Shown: piece after piece, positions 18,054 through 26,930 of the stretch
Position numbering within the stretch: the first letter of the stretch is position 1
Layout of the letters: every line of letters starts with the position of its first letter
Origin: UBA2357 sp046295975
Lineage (GTDB): Bacteria > Pseudomonadota > Gammaproteobacteria > Burkholderiales > Rhodocyclaceae
Assembly (NCBI GenBank): GCA_046295975.1
Contig: JBKBMG010000003.1
Location: 113,311-177,310 of the forward strand
Length of the DNA: 64,000 bases
Direction: 5' to 3'
Made by a program: the position numbers and the translations under genes
Notes under the pieces: generated by a model
The model's database searches: none
Seen by the model: only the letters and a program-made list of their open reading frames with translations
What the model was told of the DNA's origin: nothing

Positions 18054-18377
18054 CCCTGGCATCTCCCATTCCATATCGTTGGACTTGTGTACGCGCCGGC
18101 AACACTATCCATACCGTTGCGTATGGACGAACTCTAGCGCAAACCCGTCCTTACAGGCCAGTGCTTCTGACATCGAGGGAGACAGCAAGGCAAGATCTGA
18201 GCGACGCGGATTGCCGCCGCCCACAGGCAGGCGAAGGGCGTTTCCGTTCCGACGGAAGCCTCGGCCCGCAGTTCGAACTCGGCCATGACAACGCAGCCGC
18301 AGCTTCGAGACAGCAGTCCAATCGCTTTCGCCAAAACAAAAAAGCCACTCATGGAGTGGCTTTTTTGCGGGAATTTG
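18054..18377. other. Intergenic region with tRNA-Pro terminator
   Basis: Apart from the tRNA terminator at 18332-18366, I see no gene in this stretch. Short frames here are GC-driven noise. It should also hold the promoter of the hydroxybutyryl-CoA dehydrogenase gene on the minus strand, but no clear hexamers stand out. Confidence 0.4.
18332..18366 (-). terminator. Terminator after tRNA-Pro
   Basis: On the minus strand, GCCACTC and GAGTGGC pair around a 3-nt loop, flanked by A and T runs (TTTTTTGTTTT tail). It lies 12 nt past the CCA end of the tRNA and probably ends the ispB-tRNA transcript. Confidence 0.85.
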
Positions 18378-18454
18378 TGGTCGGGGAAAGAGGATTCGAA
18401 CCTCCGGCCCCTGCGTCCCGAACGCAGTGCTCTACCAGGCTGAGCTATTCCCCG
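18378..18454 (-). tRNA. proK: tRNA-Pro (anticodon CGG)
   Basis: This 77-nt cloverleaf includes an encoded CCA. The acceptor stem is CGGGGAA/TTCCCCG, with the C1-G72 pair typical of bacterial tRNA-Pro and discriminator A. The anticodon arm is CTGCG-TTCGGGA-CGCAG, giving anticodon CGG (codon CCG) followed by G37. The T-loop is TTCGAAT. It lies 43 nt after the ispB stop on the same strand and is followed by a strong terminator, so co-transcription with ispB is possible. Confidence 0.96.
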
Positions 18455-18497
18455 ACGTATTTTTTTGATCACTTTGCTGCGTTATTGCAATTTCAGC

Positions 18498-19481
18498 TTA
18501 GTGATTTCGCTCAACTGCGAAAGACGCTAATTGTAGCAGCGAGTTTTTGAAAATGGAAGAGGGCAATGCATCGAGGGATGCAATGGCCAGGTCGGCTTCG
18601 GCACGCGCACTACGGCGGGTGTCATCGAGTGCTCCGGTCGCGTGAATGGCTTCCAGCACCGCCGGGAAATCGGCGCGCCCGCCCGACTCGATGGCCTTGC
18701 GAACCAGCGCCGCCTGTTCCGGGGTGCCACGCTGCATTGCGTAGATCAACGGCAACGTCGGCTTGCCTTCGGCAAGGTCATCACCCAGATGCTTGCCCAG
18801 CGCGGCCTCGTCGGAGGTGTAGTCGAGCACGTCGTCGATGATCTGGAAAGCCGTGCCCAGATGCATGCCGTAGGCGGCGAGATCGTCCTCCAGGCTGCTG
18901 TCGGCGCCCCCCAGGATGCCGCCCAGACGCGTGGCCGCTTCGAAAAGTTTGGCGGTCTTGTAGCGGATGACGCGGAGGTAGTCGTCGATTCCGACATCGG
19001 CGTTGTTGCAATTGAGCAGCTGCAGGACTTCACCCTCGGCAATGACATTGGTCGCGTCGGCCAGCACCCGCATCACGCGGATGTCGTCGACGCCCACCAT
19101 CATCTGGAAGGCCCGCGAATAGAGGAAGTCGCCGACAAGTACCGAGGCGGCGTTACCGAACAAGGCGTTGGCGGTCTTGTTGCCGCGCCGCAGATCGGAC
19201 TCGTCAACCACGTCGTCGTGCAGCAAGGTGGCGGTATGGATGAACTCGACGACCGCCGCGAGCTCGTGATGATGCTCGCCGCGATACCCCAGGGCGTTCG
19301 CACAGAACAGCACCAGGGCCGGGCGCAGGCGCTTGCCGCCGCTGTGAATGATGTACTCGGCAACCTGCCTGATCAGCACGACATCGGAGTGCAGGCGCCT
19401 GCGGATGACTCCATCGACGGCCTTCATGTCGGCAGCGATGGGGGCGAAAAGCGGCGGAATCGACAAGGTTGCGGTGCTCAC
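18498..19481 (-). CDS. ispB: Octaprenyl diphosphate synthase
   Basis: IspB makes the C40 isoprenoid side chain of ubiquinone from farnesyl and isopentenyl diphosphates. The 327-residue protein has the first Asp-rich motif (LLHDDVVDESDLRRG) and the second (IIDDVLDYTSDE), plus SGGKRLRPALVLF. Both are needed for metal-diphosphate binding. Length is that of E. coli IspB (323). In many proteobacteria ispB is divergently adjacent to rplU; here rplU is at 40.7 kb, still divergent, with 21 kb in between. Confidence 0.95.
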   Translation of the reverse strand: MSTATLSIPPLFAPIAADMKAVDGVIRRRLHSDVVLIRQVAEYIIHSGGKRLRPALVLFCANALGYRGEHHHELAAVVEFIHTATLLHDDVVDESDLRRGNKTANALFGNAASVLVGDFLYSRAFQMMVGVDDIRVMRVLADATNVIAEGEVLQLLNCNNADVGIDDYLRVIRYKTAKLFEAATRLGGILGGADSSLEDDLAAYGMHLGTAFQIIDDVLDYTSDEAALGKHLGDDLAEGKPTLPLIYAMQRGTPEQAALVRKAIESGGRADFPAVLEAIHATGALDDTRRSARAEADLAIASLDALPSSIFKNSLLQLASFAVERNH

Positions 19482-19580
19482 AAAAACCCGGGATGGTATG
19501 AGGGGACACCCCCCTCGTCAACAAAATGTATCAAGGACTTGCCGCGCCAACGCGACCGATATCCAGCCTGCAAGCGGCGA

Positions 19581-20324
19581 CTATTCGGCCACCATGTCGG
19601 GGCGATCGGTGATGACCGCATCCACGCCCCATGCGCGCAGTTCCCGCGCGCGCGCGGGATCGTTCTCGGTATATACCGCCAGCCACAAGCCGGCTTCGCA
19701 GACTGCACGGACCGTCTTCCGATCGAGGTGACGGGTGTTGGCGTGCAGCGCCGACACGCCGAGCCGCCGGCAGCGGGCAAGCCAGTCGTCCGGCACCTCG
19801 TCGACCAGCAAGCCACGTGGCAGTTCAGGTGCGGTATCGCGCGCGGCCATCAATGCCTCTTCGGAGAACGAGGAAAGAATCGGCAACAGCGCTGCACCGT
19901 CCCAGAAGCGGCGGGTGAGGTCGGCCACGACCTGGCCGGTGCGCGCTTCCATTCCGGGAAAGGGCTTGATCTCGACATTCGCCGCCAGCCCCAGCCTGCG
20001 GCACGCGACAGCTGCCTCCTCGAAGGTCGGCAGGCGCTCACCGGCGAATGCCGGGCCGAACCAACTTCCCGCATCGAGTGCCCGCATGCGTGCGTCGTCG
20101 AGTTCGGCTACCGGCCCGCGTCCGTTCGTGGTGCGTTCCAGCGTCTCGTCGTGGATGAGAATGGCGCTACCCGAGCCGTTCAACATCACATCGAACTCCA
20201 CTCCGCCACAGCCATGGCGAACGGCAACATCGAGGCCGGCCAGGGTATTCTCCGGCGCGAGCGTACCGCCACAGCGGTGCGCGAGCACATGTGGGTACGG
20301 CCAGGGTGAGCGGATATCGGACAT
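19581..20324 (-). CDS. ugpQ: Glycerophosphodiester phosphodiesterase
   Basis: The enzyme hydrolyses glycerophosphodiesters to glycerol-3-phosphate and an alcohol. The 247-residue protein has the GDPD signature: HRCGGTLAPENT near the start, then EFDVMLNGSGSAILIHDETLERTTNG with the catalytic Glu, Asp and His, and EIKPFPG. No signal peptide, so it is cytosolic UgpQ type, not GlpQ. ATG at 20324 has GAGGTG upstream; a GTG at 20333 overlapping the previous stop (GTGA) is the alternative. It directly follows the UgpB-like gene. Confidence 0.92.
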   Translation of the reverse strand: MSDIRSPWPYPHVLAHRCGGTLAPENTLAGLDVAVRHGCGGVEFDVMLNGSGSAILIHDETLERTTNGRGPVAELDDARMRALDAGSWFGPAFAGERLPTFEEAAVACRRLGLAANVEIKPFPGMEARTGQVVADLTRRFWDGAALLPILSSFSEEALMAARDTAPELPRGLLVDEVPDDWLARCRRLGVSALHANTRHLDRKTVRAVCEAGLWLAVYTENDPARARELRAWGVDAVITDRPDMVAE

Positions 20325-20329
20325 GCCGT

Positions 20330-21622
20330 TCACCTCGTCTTGGGCACGGGCGTCAGCATCAGCGCGACCGCATCGTCCAGCGCCTGCTTGGTCGGCTTGC
20401 GCTCGGCCCAGACCTCCTCCAGCGCGCGGTCGACGAGCTTGATGCTGCGCCCCTGGCCAGTGAGGATGGAGGCCGACGACGCAGCGGTCGGCGGCTTGTT
20501 GGTAAGCTGGGAAACCGCGACCTGGACATTCTCCAGATCGGCGCCGAGTACCTCGCTGTAGGCTGCCAGAAAGCCGGAGCGGCTCAGGGGCAGATAGCCG
20601 CTCTCGCGCTGCCAGGCCACCTGGTTTTCCGGCTGCAGCCAGAAATCGACGAAGCGCGCGACCGCCTTGTATTCAGCCGCCTGCTTGCCCGCAGCGACCC
20701 ACAGCATCGGCCCGTCGGCCAGCGTGTTCTGCGGCGCGCCCGGCATGTCGTCATGGTAAGGCAGCGACAGAATGCCGAGATCGAAACGCCCCTTGCTCCG
20801 GAACTGGACCCAGCTCGACGAAGGCGCCGCAATCGTCGCGCACTCGCCGCTCGCGAAGCGTGCCTCGGCTTCCGCAGGGCGATCGAAGAGGTGCAGATAG
20901 CGCGAGCGATGCCAACTCGCCATCAGCGCAACATGCTTGATCTGTAGCATGCCGTTGAAGCGCGGCAACTCGTTGCGGCCGTCCCTGCGGGTCACCGGCT
21001 CGTTGTGCCAGGCGCTGGCGTTCTCGATCATCACCCGCCCCGGCTCGGACACCGTATAGGGACAGGCCGAACCAGCTTCGTACAGTCGCCCCAGCACCTG
21101 TTGCAGTGCCGGCCAGGTCTGCATGGGCATGTCCGGGTCGAGCCCGGCCTCGCGCAAGGCATCGCGGTTTACATACAGCACCGGCGTCGACAAGCCCACC
21201 GGCAAGGCCATGAGTCGCCCCTGGGCGTCCACCGCGTGACGCGGAATGACCGCGGGCGGCTTGATCGTGCGCAAGGGTACGCCAGCCTCGCGCATGGCCG
21301 CGTGCAGCGGCTTGATCCTGGGCTTGTCGCCCAGCAGCGGCTCCACCCCTTCGTCGTCGGTGATGATCATGTGCGGCAGGTTGCCACCCGGCAACTCGCC
21401 TTCGCGTACCGTCACGACGAAATCGCTGCGCCCCTGGTTGAAGCGTACAGCCAGTTCCTGGAGGGCCTGATGGCGCTCGGCACCCAGTTGATGGACCACC
21501 TGCAGCTCGCGCGCTGCGGCCGGTGCTTTGGCCGACTGGCCATGAGCGACGGCAGCGACGAGCGCCGAGCAGACGAAAGCGCACCCCATGGCGGTGACGC
21601 GTGGTATCGAAATTCGGATCAC
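20330..21622 (-). CDS. ugpB: UgpB-like extracellular solute-binding protein
   Basis: This is a periplasmic substrate-binding protein of the ABC sugar/glycerol-3-phosphate type, about 430 residues. The start is uncertain. GTG at 21622 gives a signal peptide with positive charge (IRISIPR) and core MGCAFVCSALVAAVAHG; ATG at 21589 would lack charge. The mature part has typical binding-protein segments (LPVGLSTPVLYVNRDALREAGLDP, RFVDFWLQPENQVAWQRESGYLP). Pairing with ugpQ suggests glycerol-3-phosphate or glycerophosphodiester uptake. No permease or ATPase gene is beside it, so these must be elsewhere. Confidence 0.85.
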   Translation of the reverse strand: MIRISIPRVTAMGCAFVCSALVAAVAHGQSAKAPAAARELQVVHQLGAERHQALQELAVRFNQGRSDFVVTVREGELPGGNLPHMIITDDEGVEPLLGDKPRIKPLHAAMREAGVPLRTIKPPAVIPRHAVDAQGRLMALPVGLSTPVLYVNRDALREAGLDPDMPMQTWPALQQVLGRLYEAGSACPYTVSEPGRVMIENASAWHNEPVTRRDGRNELPRFNGMLQIKHVALMASWHRSRYLHLFDRPAEAEARFASGECATIAAPSSSWVQFRSKGRFDLGILSLPYHDDMPGAPQNTLADGPMLWVAAGKQAAEYKAVARFVDFWLQPENQVAWQRESGYLPLSRSGFLAAYSEVLGADLENVQVAVSQLTNKPPTAASSASILTGQGRSIKLVDRALEEVWAERKPTKQALDDAVALMLTPVPKTR

Positions 21623-22069
21623 GATGATTGGACTCGCGAAGGAGGGTGACTGGATACGGGCTGGCGATGGGCCGACTGCCGGCATCACACGCCGACAACG
21701 CCGGCAGGACCAGTCGGACCAGTTCGGCGCGCAGGCGCCATGATATACCGCCGAATGCGGGTGCAACAGCCAGCGCACGACCGCCGTAGCGGTACCGTTC
21801 GGGCAGTGTGCGATACGTCACACCCGGCCGCCCTCGGCCACGCTCACCTGCGGCGAGGGGCAGCCGGATTCGAGGCGGTTCGCACCGCACCTTAGCGTGA
21901 CTGCGTCGGGCCCGGCGGCGAGACCGCAGCGAACGGGCTCAAGTTTGAAATGCGTGGGCCGTTAGCATTCTTGCAGCCCGGTCGCTCGTCGATCGGGCAC
22001 AATACTGCCGCCCGCCCTTCACCTGCCGATCCGAACTGCACGGCACCACCCTGGCCGTACCACTCGCCG
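21623..22069. other. Divergent intergenic region, ugpB / lipoprotein
   Basis: This 447-nt GC-rich stretch must contain the promoters of both divergent genes. I see no convincing promoter pair, RNA gene or coding frame with family features in it. Confidence 0.4.
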
Positions 22070-22423
22070 ATGAACGCAAGACGAACGCTGATCCTGCTGC
22101 TGTTTCCGCTGCTTGCCGGCTGCGACATGTTCTATGAACTACTCGAGATCCCCAACCCCAAGAAGGAGGCGGAAGCACTCGAGTCCGAGGGCCGCGCCAT
22201 AGGCGGTGCCTGCCGGCATGCCGGTCGTTCGCTCGAGGACTGCTATCTGCTCAATGCCGAGGCACCGAAATCGGCGATCTTCGCCGGCTGGCGCGACATG
22301 AACGACTACATGCTGCAGAACAATCTGGAAGTCGTGCCTTCCGAGTTCACCCCGCAACCGCGCGCCGTGCCCGCCCCCGGCACCACCACGCCCCCAGCGT
22401 CATCCACCGATCAGCAGGAGTGA
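22070..22423 (+). CDS. Small hypothetical lipoprotein
   Basis: This 117-residue protein has a signal peptide (MNARRTLILLLFPLLAGC) with lipobox LLAGC and the lipid-modified Cys at residue 18. Aspartate follows the cysteine, which in enterobacteria is an inner-membrane retention signal. The mature part has two further cysteines (GACRHAGRSLEDCY), possibly a disulfide, and a Pro/Thr-rich tail. No family recognised. It is convergent with the aldo/keto reductase gene. Confidence 0.75.
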   Translation: MNARRTLILLLFPLLAGCDMFYELLEIPNPKKEAEALESEGRAIGGACRHAGRSLEDCYLLNAEAPKSAIFAGWRDMNDYMLQNNLEVVPSEFTPQPRAVPAPGTTTPPASSTDQQE

Positions 22424-22486
22424 GGTCGGGCAGACACGCGTGCGCGCATGGGCCGGACAGGGCCCCGGCCGTTGCCAGTAGCGGGG

Positions 22487-23524
22487 TCAGGGAGCGGGGT
22501 TGGTATAGCGCAAGTGCACGTCGTCGATCGCCGCCACCATCTCCGCGTCCAGACGCACCGCCCACGCCGCAAGGTTCTCCTCCAACTGCGCCACGCTGGT
22601 TGCACCGATGATGGTGCTGGCGACGAACGGCCGGTGATAAACGAATGCCAGCGCCAGCTGCGTGGGCGTCAAACCGAACTGCCGTGCAAGCGCGGCATAG
22701 GCTTGCACGGCCGGCAACACATTGGGCCTGGCGTAACGCTGGCCAAAGCTCTCGAACTCGGTCAGCCGTCCGGGCGCGGCCGCATTCTGCAGGTACTTGC
22801 CGGTAAGGTGGCCGAAGGCCAGTGGCGAATAAGGCAACAGCCCAACACGCTCGCGCATGCACGTTTCCGCGAGGCCGTATTCAAACACCCGGTTGAGCAG
22901 GTTGTAGGCATTCTGGATGGTCACCACCCGCGGCAGTCCAAACTCGTCAGCGAGGCGAATGAACTCCATCACCCCCCACGGATGCTCGTTGGACAGCCCC
23001 ACATAGCGGATCTTGCCCTCCTCCACCAGTTCGGCCAGGGCCTCCAGTTGGGCTCGGATCGGCGTGCATTCGCGCTCCTTGGAGGGGTCGTACTGCCACT
23101 GACCGAACATCGGCTGATTGCGCTCCGGCCAATGCAACTGATACAGGTCAATATAGTCCGTGCGCAAGCGCCGCAGACTCCCCTCCAGCGCCGCCCGGAT
23201 ATTGTCGCGGTCCAGCGCCAGCGGTCCGCCCCGAATCCAGTTCAGGCTGCGCGCCGGACCGGCAACCTTGGTCGCGAGCACGACCGAATCACGCGGTCGC
23301 CCGACCAGCCACTCACCGATGATGCGCTCGGTGGCACCGTAGGTTTCGGCGCGTGTCGGCACCGAGTACATTTCGGCGGTATCGATGAAGTTGATCCCGG
23401 CGGCCCGCGCCCGATCGAGCTGGGCATGAGCCTCCGCGGTACCGTTCTGCTGACCGAAAGTCATGGTTCCGAGACAGATTGCCGAAACGCGCAGATCGCT
23501 GCCGCCGAGTTGCCTGTATTCCAT
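22487..23524 (-). CDS. tas: Aldo/keto reductase, Tas-like
   Basis: This is a 345-residue NADPH-dependent oxidoreductase. It starts MEYRQLGGSDLRVSAICLGTMTFGQQN and shows the catalytic tetrad regions: Asp/Tyr in NFIDTAEMYSVPTRAETYG, Lys in VLATKVAGP, His in YIDLYQLHWPERNQ. The C-terminal cofactor segment is FVASTIIGATSVAQLEENL. It is very similar in order and length to E. coli Tas (346 aa). ATG at 23524 has GGAGAG upstream. The physiological substrate is unknown. Confidence 0.92.
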   Translation of the reverse strand: MEYRQLGGSDLRVSAICLGTMTFGQQNGTAEAHAQLDRARAAGINFIDTAEMYSVPTRAETYGATERIIGEWLVGRPRDSVVLATKVAGPARSLNWIRGGPLALDRDNIRAALEGSLRRLRTDYIDLYQLHWPERNQPMFGQWQYDPSKERECTPIRAQLEALAELVEEGKIRYVGLSNEHPWGVMEFIRLADEFGLPRVVTIQNAYNLLNRVFEYGLAETCMRERVGLLPYSPLAFGHLTGKYLQNAAAPGRLTEFESFGQRYARPNVLPAVQAYAALARQFGLTPTQLALAFVYHRPFVASTIIGATSVAQLEENLAAWAVRLDAEMVAAIDDVHLRYTNPAP

Positions 23525-23930
23525 AAATCTCTCCAAAAGTTCGAAACCGTCGGACCATCGCCGGGAGGCCGACAAGCTCGTGCAATCATCGCGCGCCGGG
23601 TGGACAAGCGGCCCAGACCTGATTGTCCTGTCAGCGCAGGGGGCGCGGTACGCCCAGGATAGCGTCGGGCATGAATGAACCACCCACCCGCCGGCGCAAT
23701 CGCTCAACCATCAAGCCGACCACCCGGAGACACCACCCGCCCCGCGTTCGTCAAGCGGGCTTTGCGGCAGCGCCATAGCGCGGGTTTCACGCGCGGCTTG
23801 GTCACAAAGAGGGCGGGCCGTATCATCCCGGCTTCAAGCACACACCTAACCACGCCGAGCGTGCCGCCGGCCGGCGCTTCGCCACAATGGGCCGCCGCGT
23901 CGCACCGGAACGGAATCATACCAAGCCACC
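23525..23930. other. Divergent intergenic region, tas / rlmM
   Basis: This is a 406-nt stretch without a credible gene. It carries a possible rlmM promoter at 23798-23826. The rest is GC-rich, with no repeat or RNA structure that I can support. Confidence 0.4.
23798..23826 (+). promoter_or_regulatory. Possible sigma-70 promoter of rlmM
   Basis: TTGGTC and TATCAT are separated by 17 nt, about 105 nt upstream of the rlmM ATG. It is the only well-spaced pair I see in this divergent region. Confidence 0.4.
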
Positions 23931-25046
23931 ATGACATCTCCCCCGCAAGCGCCCGCATTCGCCGACCTCCCCCCCGAGCCGATCGCTTACGGCTTGCTCG
24001 GGCTGTGCCGGCAGGGCTTTGAGAAGGAACTGGCCGGCGAGCTGTCGGCACTCGCCGCTCGTATCGGGCTGAACGGCTACCCGCGCGCCACCGAAGGCAG
24101 CGCCTTCGTAAGCTTCATCACCCACGAGGCGGTCAGCTTCGACGAGTTGGCGCCACAATGTGACTGGCAGACACTGGTGTTCGCGCGCCAGGTGCTGCCC
24201 TGGTTTGCCCGGGTGGACGCGCTTCCCGAGCGCGATCGCGCCACCCCGCTGGTGGCTGCCGCGCGCACCGCGGGCCAGCGTTTCAGCCACATCGCGCTGG
24301 ATACACCCGATACCGACAACGCCAAGCAGATGTCTGGCTTCTGTCGCCGCTTCGCCGAACCCTTTGCGGCCGCGCTGGAAAAGGGTGGCGTATTGCGCCC
24401 GCGCGGCCGGGCGCGCTGCGGTTTGCATGTGGTGTTCTCCGACCCGACCACCGCCTGGCTGTGCGCCGCCCTGCCGGAAAACGAATCCCCCTGGCCAATG
24501 GGCGTACCGCGACTGCGCATGCCGCATGAAGCGGCGAGCCGCTCCACCCTCAAGCTTGCCGAAGCCATCTTCGCCCTGCTCACCGAGGACGAACGCAGCA
24601 CCCTGTTGCGCGGTGGCATGCGCGCGGTCGACCTGGGGGCGGCGCCCGGCGGATGGACCTGGCAGCTCGCGCACCGCGGGCTGCACGTGACCGCAGTGGA
24701 CAACGGGCCGATGGCCGCCTCGGTCATGGCCACCGGGATGGTAGAGCACGTGCGTGCCGACGGCTTCACCTGGCGGCCACGCCGCAACGTCGACTGGCTG
24801 GTCTGCGACATGGTGGAACAGCCCGCACGCGTGGCAACGCTGATCGCCGACTGGGTGGCCACCGGGCGCTGCCGGCGCGCACTGTTCAACCTGAAGCTGC
24901 CCATGAAGAAGCGCCTGGACGCCGTCGAGCAATGCCGCGGCATCATCCACAAGCGGCTAAAAGGTGCAGGCCACTACGACTTGCGGCTCAAGCACCTCTA
25001 CCACGATCGCGAGGAAATCACCGCTTATCTGGCGCTACGCGCCTGA
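23931..25046 (+). CDS. rlmM: 23S rRNA C2498 2'-O-methyltransferase
   Basis: RlmM methylates the ribose of C2498 in 23S rRNA using S-adenosylmethionine. The 371-residue protein has an N-terminal THUMP-like part and a C-terminal Rossmann domain. The latter carries the SAM motif AVDLGAAPGGWTWQLAHRG, the acidic VTAVDNGPM and the catalytic-region VDWLVCDMVEQP and FNLKLPMKKR. These match the RlmM (YgdE) family, about 360 residues. It stands alone before rhlE. Confidence 0.94.
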   Translation: MTSPPQAPAFADLPPEPIAYGLLGLCRQGFEKELAGELSALAARIGLNGYPRATEGSAFVSFITHEAVSFDELAPQCDWQTLVFARQVLPWFARVDALPERDRATPLVAAARTAGQRFSHIALDTPDTDNAKQMSGFCRRFAEPFAAALEKGGVLRPRGRARCGLHVVFSDPTTAWLCAALPENESPWPMGVPRLRMPHEAASRSTLKLAEAIFALLTEDERSTLLRGGMRAVDLGAAPGGWTWQLAHRGLHVTAVDNGPMAASVMATGMVEHVRADGFTWRPRRNVDWLVCDMVEQPARVATLIADWVATGRCRRALFNLKLPMKKRLDAVEQCRGIIHKRLKGAGHYDLRLKHLYHDREEITAYLALRA

Positions 25047-25132
25047 GGCATTGCCACGCCGCAAGCCGCCTTGTTCACGCGATTGCGCGTGGTATTTGCG
25101 CATCGGACGGGAAATCCTTTTCCGTACAAGTG

Positions 25133-25138
25133 TATAAT
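25133..25138 (+). promoter_or_regulatory. Consensus -10 hexamer upstream of rhlE
   Basis: A perfect TATAAT lies 151 nt before the rhlE ATG in an otherwise GC-rich region. No good -35 stands 16-18 nt upstream, so this is only a candidate. The long leader would fit cold-inducible helicase genes, but that is inference. Confidence 0.4.
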
Positions 25139-25288
25139 CCGAACTTTCCACAGTCCGGCCTGCCGGTCGGTGCGAGCCTATTCCGCGAGTCTTGCCGCGC
25201 GTCATGCGACCACAGCCCGGCTCCGGTCCGATTTCCCTCCGCCTTCGGGCGCGGCTCGCAGGCCGCACGCCCTATCTGAACAATCACT

Positions 25289-26749
25289 ATGAGTTTTGCC
25301 GATCTCGGACTTATTCCCGAGCTACAGCGCGCAGTAGCCGAAGCAGGCTACACCCAGCCCACCCCCATCCAGCTGCAGGCCATCCCGGTCGTGCTCGCCG
25401 GCCATGACATGATGGGCGGCGCCCAGACCGGCACCGGCAAGACCGCCGGTTTCACGCTGCCGCTGATCCAGAAGCTCGCGCGCCACGCCAGCACGTCCAC
25501 CAGCCCCGCCCGCCATCCGGTCCGGGCCCTGGTTCTCGCCCCCACGCGCGAACTTGCGGTGCAGGTGCACGAATCGGTCAAGACCTACAGCAAGTACGTG
25601 CCGCTGCGCTCCACCTGCATCTACGGTGGCGTGGACATGCGCGCACAGGTCAACGAACTGCGCAACGGCGTGGAGATCGTGGTCGCGACGCCGGGCCGAC
25701 TGCTAGACCACGTACAGCAGAAGACCATTCAGTTGGGCCAGGTCGAAATGCTGGTACTCGACGAAGCGGACCGCATGCTCGACATGGGCTTCATCCCCGA
25801 CATCCGGCGCATCCTCGAGTTGCTGCCGCAGTCGCGGCAAAGCCTGTTGTTTTCCGCCACCTTCTCCGACGAGATCAAGAAGCTCGCCGACCAGATGCTC
25901 AAGCAGCCGCAACTGGTCGAGGTCGCTAGACGCAACACCGTATCCGACACCATCACCCACCGCGTACATCCGGTCGCCGCAGGCCTCAAGCGCAACCTGC
26001 TCGCACATCTGCTGCGCCATCAGCCCGACACCCAGGCGCTGGTATTCGTGGATACCAAGCTCTTGTGTGGCAGGCTGGCGAGCTTCCTGGAGCGCCACGG
26101 CATCGCCGCCGATGCAATCCATGGCGACAAAGGCCAGGCCCAGCGCAGCGATACGCTGGAAGCGTTCAAGTCCGGCAAGCTGCGGGTGCTGGTCGCGACC
26201 GACGTGGCAGCGCGCGGCCTGGACATCGACGACTTGCCCTCGGTGATCAACTTCGAACTGCCGCACACCGCCGAAGACTACGTGCACCGCATCGGGCGTA
26301 CCGGTCGGGCGGGTCGCCAGGGGCATGCGGTCTCGCTGGTGTGCGCCGAAGAAAAGTCGCGCCTCGCGGAGATCGAGAAGCTCATCAAGCTCCAGATCCC
26401 GCAGGAGATCGTTCCGGGTTTCGACCCCGAGACCGATTTCCATGTCGAAGGTGCCTCCTCGCGCAGGCGCGCTGCGGCACGTCCGGCCGCCACTGCCGCC
26501 GAGCCCTCGGGCTCGGGCAGCACGCGTGCGCCGCGCAAGGCGCCGCCAGCCCGAGGCCGTGCGGCCATGCACATCGCAGCGGACGGTTTCGACTTCAGCA
26601 AGCCCTACGAACCCAAGTCTCCGGCGGATCTCGATACCGCCGCGGCCATGACGGTTGCCGACACACAGGCTGCGGCGATCACCGGGAACGCGCCACGACG
26701 CACCCAGAAGCCCATCGCGTATCTGCTCGGCGGCTTGGGCCGCAGATAG
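25289..26749 (+). CDS. rhlE: DEAD-box RNA helicase RhlE
   Basis: This is an ATP-dependent RNA helicase acting in ribosome assembly and RNA decay. The 486-residue protein has the Q motif (GYTQPTPIQLQAIP), motif I AQTGTGKTAGF, Ia PTRELAVQV, II VLDEADRMLDMGF, III SATFSDE, V VATDVAARGLDI and VI HRIGRTGRAGR. After residue 375 comes a low-complexity basic tail (SSRRRAAARPAAT) typical of RhlE and thought to bind RNA. Confidence 0.95.
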   Translation: MSFADLGLIPELQRAVAEAGYTQPTPIQLQAIPVVLAGHDMMGGAQTGTGKTAGFTLPLIQKLARHASTSTSPARHPVRALVLAPTRELAVQVHESVKTYSKYVPLRSTCIYGGVDMRAQVNELRNGVEIVVATPGRLLDHVQQKTIQLGQVEMLVLDEADRMLDMGFIPDIRRILELLPQSRQSLLFSATFSDEIKKLADQMLKQPQLVEVARRNTVSDTITHRVHPVAAGLKRNLLAHLLRHQPDTQALVFVDTKLLCGRLASFLERHGIAADAIHGDKGQAQRSDTLEAFKSGKLRVLVATDVAARGLDIDDLPSVINFELPHTAEDYVHRIGRTGRAGRQGHAVSLVCAEEKSRLAEIEKLIKLQIPQEIVPGFDPETDFHVEGASSRRRAAARPAATAAEPSGSGSTRAPRKAPPARGRAAMHIAADGFDFSKPYEPKSPADLDTAAAMTVADTQAAAITGNAPRRTQKPIAYLLGGLGRR

Positions 26750-26930
26750 GGCGCAGGTCCGACCCGGCGGGAAGCCGGCATAGCCCCCGCCGCTCACCGT
26801 TCGCGGCCTCACTATGGCCCGACTGATTGGAATTGAGGCCGGCTTGCCCCGCTATTCCGGACAAGCACGGCACAGGCTTCTAGTATTCTGATGGCACACC
26901 GGCGCGGGCCGGGACTGCCGGAATGCTGGA

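Noticed and set aside
18642..20309. 555-residue plus-strand frame opposite ispB and ugpQ
   Set aside because: It overlaps two clearly real minus-strand genes and has no recognisable domain.
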